Shown in pieces: positions 15,325 to 23,517 of a stretch of DNA of 35,681 bases. Origin of the DNA: Candidatus Terrybacteria bacterium RIFCSPHIGHO2_01_FULL_43_35 (GTDB lineage: Bacteria; Patescibacteriota; Minisyncoccia; Terrybacterales; GWB1-40-14); the NCBI GenBank assembly GCA_001822815.1, contig MHSR01000024.1:1-35681 (forward strand), given 5' to 3'. A program made the translations under genes and the position numbers. The number at the start of each line of letters is the position of its first letter. Within the stretch, counting starts at the first letter, position 1. The notes below the pieces were generated by a model. It did not search any database and was not told the origin of the DNA. It worked only from the letters and a program-made list of their open reading frames with translations.

Positions 15325-16554
15325 ATGTCTGAAGAGACTACCACCGCTTCGGCTAAGGCCGAAATCAAGGACGTCCACGCTCTCGTTGCCAGCGCACTGC
15401 GCCGGCAGGAGCATGAGGCGAACCGCGAGCCCATCAACAGCGCACGCGAGCTGACCCTGGAGCGCCAGAAGCTCGAGGGCGAGATCAAGAAGCTCCAGAG
15501 CGTCCCTGACTGGGAGGAGATCCCCGAGCTGGACTTGCAGGTCAATCTGCGCCAGGATCGGATCGAGGCCATCGACAAGGATCTGGAGGCCATCAGCAGC
15601 GAGAACGTCGGCATCGCCGCGTTCCGCAACGCTGTCGCCGTCTTCACGTCCTACCATAAGGAAGACGGTCAGACCGTCTTCGCCTTCGACGGAGTATCGG
15701 ATGTCCGCGCCTACGGCCGGGCTTTCCACGATCTCCTGTCCGTCACCGAGAGCGAACTCGTCTCTCAGGACGAGATGCAGTCTGTCCAGAACAACCCCGA
15801 TCTCCGCAAGCAGCTCATGCTGTGCCGCTACGATCGGGATTGCCGCGAAAACGTCTACACGTTCACGCGGATCCAGGCCGACGGCTCGACCAAGACGATC
15901 GAACTCAAGGGCAAGGAGTTCCGCTTCAAGCGGTACACCGGAAGCCCACAGCTCCGCTTCACCACCTGGATGGTCCAGAGCGTTCTCCGGCATCTCCAGG
16001 AGTTGGGTGCGGCGGCCGCCGAAGAGATGCAGGCGCATCGCGATGCGGCCAACAAGAGCATCACGAGCATCAAGCAGATCATCACCAAGGATGACTCTCC
16101 GATGCTCGGCGTTGCGGTCCTGGATGTCGAAGGTGACTTCGGTCGCCCCGACAACCGCAGGACATTCAAGGGCACGGTTGCCCTTGAGTCCACGTCAGAA
16201 GGGGTCACCCTTCGGGCGGTCGCTGGACCGCTGGCCAGCCGGCTCAACGACTACAACCCGGAAACGGGCGAGTCCACGACCCTGGTCGGCACCTTCTGGC
16301 CCCGTGGCGAGAAGATCCATCCCAAGGTCTGGCATCTGCGCGATCAGGGTTCGGCCTCAACCGCCGACTCTGACTCAGGCCAGACTCGGATGAACGATTC
16401 CTACGTCTCGACCAGCGAAGACTTCGAGGTCGAGTCACCTCTGGCAAAGCTTGCCGACTTGAAGGGTTCAAGCCGACGCGGTCAGAGCAAGCGGACCGAA
16501 ACGCCGAAGCGCAACCCGCGCCGGCGCAAGAATCAGGTCGTCGACAAGGAGTAA
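15325..16554 (+). CDS. GC-rich hypothetical protein (ORFan)
   Basis: 409 residues from the ATG at 15325 (MSEETTTASAKAE), with AAAGGA about 11 bases upstream. Codon usage is strongly C/G-ending (ATC, AAG, CTC, GAG dominate), unlike the AT-rich synonymous choices in rpsA, ftsH or the UMP kinase gene. An N-terminal charged helical region (about 30-95, likely coiled coil) precedes a mixed alpha/beta middle with 'RYDRDCRENVYTFTRIQ' and 'DVEGDFGRPDNRRTFKG'. The tail is very basic and probably disordered (about 380-409, RRGQSKRTETPKRNPRRRK), suggesting nucleic-acid binding. I recognise no family. The strong promoter, long leader and two following hairpins suggest high, independent expression. Foreign origin or extreme codon optimisation could each explain the composition. 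Confidence 0.72.
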   Translation: MSEETTTASAKAEIKDVHALVASALRRQEHEANREPINSARELTLERQKLEGEIKKLQSVPDWEEIPELDLQVNLRQDRIEAIDKDLEAISSENVGIAAFRNAVAVFTSYHKEDGQTVFAFDGVSDVRAYGRAFHDLLSVTESELVSQDEMQSVQNNPDLRKQLMLCRYDRDCRENVYTFTRIQADGSTKTIELKGKEFRFKRYTGSPQLRFTTWMVQSVLRHLQELGAAAAEEMQAHRDAANKSITSIKQIITKDDSPMLGVAVLDVEGDFGRPDNRRTFKGTVALESTSEGVTLRAVAGPLASRLNDYNPETGESTTLVGTFWPRGEKIHPKVWHLRDQGSASTADSDSGQTRMNDSYVSTSEDFEVESPLAKLADLKGSSRRGQSKRTETPKRNPRRRKNQVVDKE

Positions 16555-16572
16555 GCTCTAGCAAAGAGCTTA
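16552..16572 (+). other. Stem-loop overlapping the stop codon
   Basis: TAAGCTCT and AGAGCTTA pair around AGCAA, starting at the TAA stop of the GC-rich gene. It lies 12 bases before the main terminator and could protect the 3' end or assist termination. Confidence 0.55.
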
Positions 16573-16583
16573 CTGCTCACTAG

Positions 16584-16630
16584 CCCCGTGTCTGAAACTC
16601 ACCAAGAGTTTCAGACGCGGGGTTCTTTTT
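16584..16630 (+). terminator. Strong intrinsic terminator
   Basis: A 17-bp stem (CCCCGTGTCTGAAACTC with one G-T/C mismatch against its partner) and an ACCAA loop are followed by TTCTTTTTT. Confidence 0.88.
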
Positions 16631-16654
16631 TAATTTGAAGTTGTTTGGGCTATA

Positions 16655-16781
16655 ACCCCGTTAGAAATTTACGATGATATTTAGCCGTGATAAATGGGAC
16701 GTCCTTTCCCAACCGTTGCGCATGCCCAGAGGATAAACTTTACAGCAATATTCGATGATTGCTGTAAATTTCTAACGGGGT
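16655..16781. mobile_element. 127-bp MITE-like element with 18-bp terminal inverted repeats
   Basis: ACCCCGTTAGAAATTTAC (16655-16672) and its exact complement (16764-16781) bound a non-coding stretch. An inner stem TTTACAGCAAT/ATTGCTGTAAA (16739-16749 and 16758-16768) runs into the right end. ATA occurs on both outer sides and could be a 3-base target duplication. The outermost ACCCCGTTAGA is the same as the ends of the GIY-YIG cassette at 32008-32283, suggesting a non-autonomous relative. Confidence 0.7.
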
Positions 16782-16786
16782 ATAAT
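16759..16786 (+). promoter_or_regulatory. UMP kinase gene promoter formed at the edge of the MITE-like element
   Basis: TTGCTG (16759-16764) inside the element and TATAAT (16781-16786) across its right boundary are 16 bases apart. The predicted start near 16793 is five bases from the ATG, and no SD is present, so the transcript would be nearly leaderless. Confidence 0.55.
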
Positions 16787-16797
16787 CAAGCTTAGAA

Positions 16798-17532
16798 ATG
16801 AAAAAGCTGAAAAATAAAAAGGCTATTGTTGTTATCGCTTTTGGCGGATCGGTTCTTGCTCCCAAAGACCTTGATATTGCACTGCTAGCAAAACTTCGTT
16901 CTTTACTCCTTGCATCAATTAAATCACAAAAATCTAAATTCGTTATTGTTGTCGGCGGCGGAAACCCGGCCAGAAAATATCAGGCTATCGCCAAAAAACT
17001 AAACCCCACCGCAATGCAAGCCGACCTCGACCGTATCGGTATAGCTTCAACCAAACTTAATGCGGAATTAATACGGGTTATATTCGGTAAAAATTCTCAT
17101 TCAAAAATAATCGATTCTGAATCATTGGTTAAAAATACAAAATCTCCTTTAACTGTCATATCCGGCTGGAATCCCGGCTATTCAACCGACGCCGTAGCCG
17201 TCAGAACGGCCAAAAAGCTTAAAATAGGTGCGGTGATTATTGCCGGAAAGCCCGCTTACGTTTATAACAAAGACTTCACTAAATTTAATAACGCCAAACC
17301 ATTTGCCTATATTTCTTGGGCTAACTATATAAAACTTATTCCCAAACAGTGGTCGCCGGGATTAAAGACGCCAGTTGATCCCATAGCCGCCAAAGAAGCG
17401 CGGCTCCACAATATTGACGCCATAGTAATAAGCGGAAAGGATATGAAAAATATCGCTTCTCTGCTTAGAGGTCGCGCCTTCCGCGGAACACTAATTTCAA
17501 ACCGCCCGCGACAAGGTATTGCCCAAAAATAG
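16798..17532 (+). CDS. pyrH: UMP kinase (uridylate kinase), archaeal-like form
   Basis: 244 residues of the amino-acid-kinase fold: 'IVVIAFGGSVLAPKD' (phosphate-binding start), 'FVIVVGGGNPARKY', 'SGWNPGYSTDAVAVRTAKKL', 'YVYNKDFTKFNNAKPF' and the terminal 'DAIVISGKDMKNIASLL...GT'. The combination of PG.STDAVA and Y.KDP-like motifs is that of UMP kinases, and the spacing resembles the archaeal type more than E. coli PyrH. It phosphorylates UMP to UDP for RNA and DNA precursor supply. It lies 44 bases upstream of ftsH, so the two may share a transcript. Confidence 0.85.
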   Translation: MKKLKNKKAIVVIAFGGSVLAPKDLDIALLAKLRSLLLASIKSQKSKFVIVVGGGNPARKYQAIAKKLNPTAMQADLDRIGIASTKLNAELIRVIFGKNSHSKIIDSESLVKNTKSPLTVISGWNPGYSTDAVAVRTAKKLKIGAVIIAGKPAYVYNKDFTKFNNAKPFAYISWANYIKLIPKQWSPGLKTPVDPIAAKEARLHNIDAIVISGKDMKNIASLLRGRAFRGTLISNRPRQGIAQK

Positions 17533-17576
17533 TTTTGCGCTTACAATAAGGCCTTGTTCAAGGTAGTCTCAATTCA

Positions 17577-19475
17577 ATGCAAATCGTAAACCTAAAACCG
17601 CAAATCAATAACCGCAGTCCTTTCAAAAAACTGCTGATCCAACTCATCAGCGGATTTATAGCCATTTTTTTAATAATGAGCATTCTATCGGCGATTTTCG
17701 GCTCCACGCCTCCAAAAGAAATCCGCCTCGGTGAACTGATACAGGAGATAAACGATGATAAAGTAGACTACATTAAAGTTTACGGCAATAACCTTGATAT
17801 CAAGCTAAAAAACGGAGAGAAACAAAAGTCGCGCAAAGAAGCCGAGGGGACTTTAAGCGAAACTTTAAATAATTCTGGCGTCTCGGCAGAAAAAATAGCC
17901 TCAATAATTGAGGTTGAAGGTGATTCAAATTTAAGCATATTTTTAAATACCGTTTTGCCATTGCTTTTGCCGTTCGTAATTTTTGGATTATTTTTGTGGT
18001 TCCTGATGGGACGCGCTAACCAGGGATCCATGCAGGCTTTTTCTTTCGGTAAGGCCAAGGCCAGACTTTTTAGCGCCAGTACCGAAAAGGAACGCATAAC
18101 GTTTAAAGACGTAGCCGGGGTTGATGAGGCTAAAGAAGAATTACTTGAAGTTGTTGAGTTTTTGAAAGTACCGCGTAAATTCCTGGATATCGGGGCGCGC
18201 ATACCGCGCGGCGTACTACTCATGGGCTCGCCCGGCACGGGCAAAACGCTGCTGGCCAGAGCCGTTGCCGGAGAAGCCAATGTCCCCTTCTACCACATGT
18301 CTGGTTCAGAATTTGTTGAAATGTTCGTCGGCGTAGGCGCTTCTCGCGTGCGTGATCTATTTGAAACAGCAAAGCACAACGCGCCAGCAATTGTTTTCAT
18401 AGATGAAATAGATGCGGTGGGCCGCCTGCGCGGCGCTGGCCTTGGCGGCGGCCATGACGAACGCGAACAAACCTTAAACCAGATTTTGGTCGAAATGGAT
18501 GGATTTGACCGTGAAACTAACGTAATTGTCATGGCCGCAACTAACCGACCAGACGTTTTGGATCCAGCACTTCTTCGGCCGGGACGTTTTGATCGACGCA
18601 TTATTCTTGATGACCCAGACATAAAAGCTAGAGAAGAAATATTGAAGATACACACCAACAACAAAAAAATGGGGCCGGATATTGCCTTGCGCGATATTGC
18701 CGAACGCACACCTGGTTTTTCAGGCGCAGATCTTGCCAATCTTATAAATGAAGCTGCTATTCTGGCTGCGCGTCGTAATAAATTCTTTGTAACCCAGCAG
18801 GAATTAATAGAATCTATAGACAAAATAATGCTGGGACCGGAACGTAAATCTCATGCCTTTTCCCAAAAAGAAAAGAAGATCGCCGCTTATCATGAAGGTG
18901 GCCACGCTCTAATCGCAACCTCTCTAAAAGATGCTGATCCGGTGCACAAAGTATCCATAGTTTCCAGAGGGCTCGCCGGCGGCTACACTATAAAACTTCC
19001 GACGGAAGACAAAAAACTGCATACCCGTTCAGAATTCATAGCCGACTTGGCCATAATGCTTGGTGGATACACGGCCGAAGAAATTATTTTTAAAGAATTG
19101 ACCACCGGCGCATCCAATGATCTGCAAAAAGCAACTGAACTGGCACGTAAACTGATAACCGAGTTCGGTATGTCTAAGGCCCTGGGACCGGTAACTTTCG
19201 TTGAACGCAATGAACTAGTATTTCTTGGAAGAGAATTGGGCGAGCAAAGGCATTATTCTGAAGAAACGGCAAAAAAAATAGACAAAGAAATGGAAACACT
19301 AATTAATGAAGCCCACAAGACCGCCCGTCAAATTTTGAGCAAAAAAATAACCACCCTGCATCTTATAGCCAAAAGGCTGATTGAAAAGGAAACTCTAGAA
19401 AGGGCTGAATTCAATGAGCTTATAAAATCAGCCGGCAGACATCGAACGAAAATAAGGGCTTCTCAAAAGAACTAA
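17577..19475 (+). CDS. ftsH: ATP-dependent zinc metalloprotease FtsH
   Basis: 632 residues, normal length. Two membrane helices (about 20-45 and 120-145) enclose a small external domain of about 75 residues. The AAA+ module has Walker A GSPGTGKT (about 216-223), Walker [12 protein letters not shown] and the second region of homology ending RPGRFDR. The peptidase has the zinc motif HEGGH at about 439-443, and the third ligand Asp is at about 515 in ASNDLQKA. It degrades membrane and short-lived cytosolic proteins as a hexamer. The start is the first ATG; no strong SD is seen. A hairpin terminator follows. Confidence 0.97.
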   Translation: MQIVNLKPQINNRSPFKKLLIQLISGFIAIFLIMSILSAIFGSTPPKEIRLGELIQEINDDKVDYIKVYGNNLDIKLKNGEKQKSRKEAEGTLSETLNNSGVSAEKIASIIEVEGDSNLSIFLNTVLPLLLPFVIFGLFLWFLMGRANQGSMQAFSFGKAKARLFSASTEKERITFKDVAGVDEAKEELLEVVEFLKVPRKFLDIGARIPRGVLLMGSPGTGKTLLARAVAGEANVPFYHMSGSEFVEMFVGVGASRVRDLFETAKHNAPAIVFIDEIDAVGRLRGAGLGGGHDEREQTLNQILVEMDGFDRETNVIVMAATNRPDVLDPALLRPGRFDRRIILDDPDIKAREEILKIHTNNKKMGPDIALRDIAERTPGFSGADLANLINEAAILAARRNKFFVTQQELIESIDKIMLGPERKSHAFSQKEKKIAAYHEGGHALIATSLKDADPVHKVSIVSRGLAGGYTIKLPTEDKKLHTRSEFIADLAIMLGGYTAEEIIFKELTTGASNDLQKATELARKLITEFGMSKALGPVTFVERNELVFLGRELGEQRHYSEETAKKIDKEMETLINEAHKTARQILSKKITTLHLIAKRLIEKETLERAEFNELIKSAGRHRTKIRASQKN

Positions 19476-19487
19476 AAGTCGCAGAGG

Positions 19488-19515
19488 AAAAATCCAGCCA
19501 TCGGCGGGATTTTTT
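19488..19515 (+). terminator. Terminator of ftsH
   Basis: AAAAATCC.GCC pairs with GGC.GGATTTTT around ATC, with one mismatch, and the 3' side forms a T-tract. Confidence 0.7.
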
Positions 19516-19526
19516 GTGAGAGCTTG

Positions 19527-19633
19527 CCCCCACACCTACTTTAAGTTTATTCTATATTTCAGAATAGTATTCAAATAGTATCTTTTCGATTAAACGCGGT
19601 ACTAAATGGTCAAAGCTAAAGTAGGTGTGGGGG
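19527..19633. repeat. 107-bp inverted-repeat element before the HAD gene
   Basis: CCCCCACACCTACTTTA (19527-19543) and its exact complement (19617-19633) are 17 bp long with a 73-base middle. The middle holds its own hairpin TATTCT...AGAATA. TTGACA follows the right arm without a gap. The GC-rich end resembles the hairpin at 1081-1108. No ORF is inside. Confidence 0.75.
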
Positions 19634-19662
19634 TTGACAAAAAGGCCATAAAGCATAAGAAT
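19634..19662 (+). promoter_or_regulatory. Probable promoter of the HAD hydrolase gene
   Basis: A perfect TTGACA (19634-19639) abuts the inverted repeat. The -10 is poor: AAGAAT at 17 bases is the best choice. Confidence 0.45.
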
Positions 19663-19703
19663 AAGCTACGCTCAAAGAGCACTTTGATAAGGAAGGTTTG
19701 GCG

Positions 19704-20453
19704 GTGGCGATTCGCGCGGTCATTCTTGACTATGACGGAACTTCTTGTGATTCTTGGCCTCAGGCTATAAAAATCATTCGGGAGCTTCTTGTCGAATTCG
19801 ATGGCTCTGACACAAAAAGCAAAGAGTTGGCGATACGGCGTCAGTGGGGATATGCGGCGGCAGAGGCTTTCAAAAACGCGTTACCGCATGCCGATTACGA
19901 CGCGTTAAACGATTTCTGGATCAAAAACCTTAAACTGGCAAGCTCCATTAAACCTCTTGAATTGATAAACGGGGCGCAGGAAACATTATCCTGGTTATCA
20001 AGATCAAACATCGTACGCGTCTTACTAACCAACAGAAAAGCAAAGCACCTTGCTCCGGCTATCCCGCCTTCTCTTAACTTGACGGAAAACTTCGAAATTG
20101 TGCAAACTTTTTTTGATCACAAACATGCCGAAGAGAGATTCATAGATCATCCCCTACATATCACGGCCCAACACGCAAAACCCGATCGGCGGGCCTTCAG
20201 ACCAGTCCTCCAGACGTTAAAACGCGATTACGGCATTACTGCAACTGAGATCATTTCTGTCGGCGATGCGTTGGTGGATCTTGAGGTAGCCCGCGCAAAC
20301 AACATAACATTCGTAGGCGTGCTTACCGGCCCTCTAAACACCCATCTTCGCTGGATAAAGTGGGCCAGCCAAAAAGGGGTTGCGATAAATGATGACGAAA
20401 TTATCCCATCCATTAAAAATCTGCCTGTCTGGATTGAACGCATGAACAGTTAA
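19704..20453 (+). CDS. HAD-superfamily hydrolase
   Basis: 249 residues from GTG 19704. I prefer this start because AAGGAAGG (19689-19696) is seven bases upstream of it; the track's TTG at 19698 would leave one base. HAD motif I is DYDGT (nucleophile Asp near residue 10), motif II is VLLTNRK, and motif IV is SVGDALVDLEVARAN; a helical cap lies between I and II. It resembles phosphoglycolate-phosphatase-type enzymes, but the substrate is not predictable. It is monocistronic, with its own promoter and terminator. Confidence 0.82.
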   Translation: MAIRAVILDYDGTSCDSWPQAIKIIRELLVEFDGSDTKSKELAIRRQWGYAAAEAFKNALPHADYDALNDFWIKNLKLASSIKPLELINGAQETLSWLSRSNIVRVLLTNRKAKHLAPAIPPSLNLTENFEIVQTFFDHKHAEERFIDHPLHITAQHAKPDRRAFRPVLQTLKRDYGITATEIISVGDALVDLEVARANNITFVGVLTGPLNTHLRWIKWASQKGVAINDDEIIPSIKNLPVWIERMNS

Positions 20454-20455
20454 AA

Positions 20456-20488
20456 AGCTCCGATTAATAAAATCGAAGCTCTTTTTTT
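20456..20488 (+). terminator. Terminator after the HAD gene
   Basis: AGCTcCGATT pairs with AATCGaAGCT around AATAA and is followed by CTTTTTTT. It separates this gene from the convergent DUF5679 gene. Confidence 0.85.
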
Positions 20489-20510
20489 ACGCGTAAAAAA
20501 GAATGAGTGG

Positions 20511-20663
20511 CTATTTTTTGCCCATAATGCGGAACATCTTCGTGCCGCAAACCGGACACTTGCCAGACATAGCCCTTCTGCCGCCCTTCATGTCAACCTC
20601 TTGAGGATCGACCATCATGCGCTTGGCTTTACATTTTACGCAATAAGCTTCTACATCAGCCAT
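20511..20663 (-). CDS. Small zinc-ribbon protein (DUF5679-like), 50 residues
   Basis: This gene is too short for the ORF track. The product starts MADVEAYCVKCKAKR and contains a second CPVCG pair, giving CxxC-x25-CxxC typical of a zinc ribbon, followed by TKMFRIMGKK. This matches the DUF5679-type proteins that are widespread in CPR genomes; their function is unknown. ATG to TAG is a complete reading frame of 153 bases. The upstream minus strand has an AT-rich region with TATAAT near 20765-20770. Confidence 0.82.
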   Translation of the reverse strand: MADVEAYCVKCKAKRMMVDPQEVDMKGGRRAMSGKCPVCGTKMFRIMGKK

Positions 20664-20856
20664 ATAAATTAGGTTTTAGGGTAGAGGGTAGTGGGTTTAG
20701 TGACTAAACGCTAACCGCTATACTCTAAAAGCTTAACTTTTATAATTCGGCCTTTCTATTTAATATTATAGCATGGACTGGGACATTCTATACATAATGC
20801 GGAAATATCTGTTTACGCCTTATATTTCAAAGGATATTTTGCATTTCTACAGTTTT
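20664..20856. other. Non-coding stretch upstream of the DUF5679 gene
   Basis: It holds the perfect 15-base palindrome GTTTAGTGACTAAAC (20695-20709), a possible operator or leader hairpin, and TATAAT on minus at 20765-20770. I see no gene. Confidence 0.45.
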
Positions 20857-21096
20857 CTAAACACCGTCTCTCGATATAATTTCTCTAATCTTTTTCTGTA
20901 ACTCTGGATCGTTGACGTCTTCAGGACCAATCTCGGCATATTCAGATTCATCGCTAATGCCAATATGATCAAGTCTCCACCTCTCTATCGCATCTGATAT
21001 TCCTTTTACCATGGCATCTACCCGTTTTTCTTTATCTGATTCTTCTGGGTTTGGCGTTCCTTCAGTATTTTCTCTTTCGTGTGACTTTTCTGGCAT
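20857..21096 (-). CDS. Hypothetical small acidic protein
   Basis: 79 residues, charged and without membrane segments. The first 25 residues are Glu/Lys/Pro-rich and probably disordered; a helical stretch with 'VDAMVKGISDAIERWRLDHIG' follows. No family is recognised. It lies just downstream of tRNA-Ile(UAU) and the 617-residue hypothetical. Both proteins share a polar, low-complexity N-terminus, which may only reflect composition. The coding status is moderately supported by the intact ORF and position. Confidence 0.5.
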   Translation of the reverse strand: MPEKSHERENTEGTPNPEESDKEKRVDAMVKGISDAIERWRLDHIGISDESEYAEIGPEDVNDPELQKKIREIISRDGV

Positions 21097-21143
21097 AAAA
21101 TTAAGTGCACTTTAATAATGATTTAATTAATAATATCTATTTG

Positions 21144-21216
21144 TGGATGCGCTAGGACTCGAACCTAGAACCGCAGAGGTATAAGCTCTGTGCTCTACCA
21201 ATTGAGCTACGCATCC
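21144..21216 (-). tRNA. tRNA-Ile, anticodon UAU
   Basis: The acceptor stem GGATGCG/CGCATCC, the D-arm GCTC..GAGC, the anticodon stem CAGAG/CTCTG with loop CTTATAC, and the T-arm CTAGG-TTCGAGT-CCTAG are all intact. Anticodon TAT reads AUA directly, avoiding the lysidine-modified CAU used by most bacteria. CCA is not encoded. A second, different UAU tRNA is at 27831. Confidence 0.9.
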
Positions 21217-21246
21217 ATTTATATGCGGCTGGATATAATAATCACC

Positions 21247-23100
21247 CTATCTATGTTCATCTAACCACTTGCGGTATTGTTCTGCCGCGGCTTCTTTATT
21301 ATTATCTATAACTTCTCTTAATGCCGGCAGTTCATTAACCGCCGCCATGGCCTCGCTGCCGCCCAGCGCGTTAAGATCATTTTCCAATTCATCCAAAAAG
21401 CCCAACACTAACTCCTGATCTTTTAATTTCAATAATTCTGGCGGATCTTGAGGCGCGTCTGAAGATTCCTGATAATTACAACTCTTAACCTTCTCCACGT
21501 AGGCAAATAGTATATCAACACTTTCTGGCAATACAGACTGAACCATAGCCTTAATTATGTTTTGGCGTATATCGCGCTTGGCGGGATCAAGACAAATCTC
21601 GTCGCTTAATAACCTTATCCCTAGCCGTTCCGTGTATTCTGGTGGAGCCAAATCTGCTAAATCAGCATAAAGTTCGTAAAGTTCGGTGGCATCAGGATTT
21701 TTTCCAAGTTCCTTGAAAGCTTCTTCAGCTACTAATTTACCTTGCTGTTCTTTTAAAATAATTTGTAATGCAAATCTTTTTTCTGTATCGCCCCAATTTT
21801 TGGCGTGGTTTTTCCATTCAGCCACAATTTCGGATACATCAAAACTTTCTTTCTCTTGTGCCCCGACAACAACTGGCTGTCGTGCTAACGTCCATCCTGG
21901 ATTAGCCTCTTTCCATTCCTTAACACGCTCATCGCTTACCGTCATATAATTTGCAACTTCATTTTTAACTGAAGTCAGCAATCCGATTGAATCTTCGGCT
22001 TCGGCTGTTTCCTGAAAAGCGCCTTCTAATTTAGAAAGGGCTTCGATGATACTGGCGTAATCTTTGCTACGATATATATCAGAATGCATTCTTCCTTCGG
22101 TTACGTCGCCGTAGGATGTGCTAATTTGCTCCGCATATTTACGTAATATTTCCACAGCTTCAATGGATTTTGAACGCGCCAGGGTTCCAACAATAATATC
22201 ACGTATTATAAGCGTACCTGGTGTTACGGGAATTTTATCGCCCAAAAGAAGCTGGCCAAGTTGTAGATCTAAATCGGAATAATTGCTAACTTCCTCGTAC
22301 AAGGAATAAAATGCTTCGTTTAGAGGCTGCAGATTGATATGCTTTAAAAGCTTTTTGCAAAGTTCATACCTTTCCGGGCTTGACCTTACGGCTTCAACAA
22401 CGCCGGTTTTTTCGATAGTATTAAGCGAAGAATATTTAATTAAACTATCTACGAGTGTTGCCCTAATGAATGGCGGCAATTTCCCCTCGACAATAGCCCT
22501 AATGGTTTCAGCCGTCTCCTCATCGAGCGTACCTTTTACGCGCTCTTCTTCGGGAATCTCTTTGCTAACTATAAAATGTTCCTGCTCTGGCTTATCTTGT
22601 ACTCCGCCTATTTTCCCGCTTGCGGTAAGTGATTGAAAAAATTTTAAACGCGAAAAATTCCCTTGATCAAGCGTTCGGCGCAAGTCCTCAATTTCGGTTT
22701 TATTATCTCGTGCATCTTCCGGTCCGCCGACATCGCCTCCTTCAACGCTTTTTTTTACCGCCTTTATGTCGCCCAATTCTTTTCCGCCGAAAGTATTTGC
22801 CAATTCCTTATTGCTGCTCTGATACCCGGGTTTGCGTTTTTCGTCCTCATCGACTTTTTTATGGCGCATCGATGGTTCTTTTGGCGCTCCTTTCTCGCTG
22901 CCTAAACTAAAGCCCAAATCCTCTTCCATTTTCTTGATGGTTGCTTTCTCTTTATCAGACTGTCCAGGATTATTCTGCCGATTTCCACCACCCAAAGCAG
23001 CGCTTATGTCTTCCTTAAGTTTTTTGTCTTTGGACTGTTGTTCCGAACGACGCTCCGGATCTTCTGGATTACGATTTCTTCTATAATTACCACCTGGCAT
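21247..23100 (-). CDS. Large hypothetical helical protein
   Basis: 617 residues without a signal peptide or membrane segment. The first 180 residues are highly charged and low in complexity, with many Lys, Glu, Gly and Arg. Residues 180-617 are predicted mostly helical, with repeating amphipathic units such as 'AVEILRKYAEQISTSYGDV' and 'ELYADLADLAPPEYTERL'. They look like HEAT/TPR-type solenoids but have no clear repeat consensus. No catalytic motif is visible. It follows rplS by 21 bases in the same direction, so it is probably co-transcribed. It may be a scaffold or binding protein; function unknown. Confidence 0.75.
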   Translation of the reverse strand: MPGGNYRRNRNPEDPERRSEQQSKDKKLKEDISAALGGGNRQNNPGQSDKEKATIKKMEEDLGFSLGSEKGAPKEPSMRHKKVDEDEKRKPGYQSSNKELANTFGGKELGDIKAVKKSVEGGDVGGPEDARDNKTEIEDLRRTLDQGNFSRLKFFQSLTASGKIGGVQDKPEQEHFIVSKEIPEEERVKGTLDEETAETIRAIVEGKLPPFIRATLVDSLIKYSSLNTIEKTGVVEAVRSSPERYELCKKLLKHINLQPLNEAFYSLYEEVSNYSDLDLQLGQLLLGDKIPVTPGTLIIRDIIVGTLARSKSIEAVEILRKYAEQISTSYGDVTEGRMHSDIYRSKDYASIIEALSKLEGAFQETAEAEDSIGLLTSVKNEVANYMTVSDERVKEWKEANPGWTLARQPVVVGAQEKESFDVSEIVAEWKNHAKNWGDTEKRFALQIILKEQQGKLVAEEAFKELGKNPDATELYELYADLADLAPPEYTERLGIRLLSDEICLDPAKRDIRQNIIKAMVQSVLPESVDILFAYVEKVKSCNYQESSDAPQDPPELLKLKDQELVLGFLDELENDLNALGGSEAMAAVNELPALREVIDNNKEAAAEQYRKWLDEHR

Positions 23101-23121
23101 AAATAAAATCTCTTTTTAGTA

Positions 23122-23517
23122 TTAAACGTTTTCTTCAGCGCTTTCAACGGTGCCGGTTTCTGGCGGCACTATATCACCGCGCATTTTCCTGGCCTTGCGG
23201 CCGCTTTTGCCGCGGACAAAGAAGAGTTTAGCTCGTCTTACCTTAGCGCGTCTCAATACTTCTATACGTTCCAATGTCGGGGCGTGAAGCGGAAATATCC
23301 TTTCCACACCGACACCGAAAGATATTTTGCGGACGGTCATCATGCCATTTATGCCTCTACCATGCTTTAAGGCAATGACTAAACCCTCAAAAGCCTGTGG
23401 CCGCTGTTTATCCCCTTCTTTGATCATCTGCACAACCCTAACAGTATCGCCAGAGCGTACATCCGGGATTTTTTTTGCTTCGTGCGTTTTATTGAATTTT
23501 TCTATTGTTTTATTCAT
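23122..23517 (-). CDS. rplS: 50S ribosomal protein L19
   Basis: 131 residues, slightly longer than the usual 115 because of an acidic C-terminal tail (PPETGTVESAEENV). Diagnostic parts are 'DVRSGDTVRVVQMIKEGDKQR', 'FEGLVIALKHGRG', 'TVRKISFGVGVERIFPLHAPTLERIEV' and 'RRAKLFFVRGKSGRKAR'. It sits at the subunit interface of the ribosome. It overlaps the RluD-like gene upstream by 8 bases. The usual neighbours trmD and rimM are absent. Confidence 0.96.
   Translation of the reverse strand: MNKTIEKFNKTHEAKKIPDVRSGDTVRVVQMIKEGDKQRPQAFEGLVIALKHGRGINGMMTVRKISFGVGVERIFPLHAPTLERIEVLRRAKVRRAKLFFVRGKSGRKARKMRGDIVPPETGTVESAEENV

Noticed and set aside
15241-16038. 265-residue minus-strand and 230-residue plus-strand ORFs within the GC-rich gene
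   Set aside because: High GC removes stop codons in all frames. The frame starting MSEETT has the SD, the promoter and the terminator.
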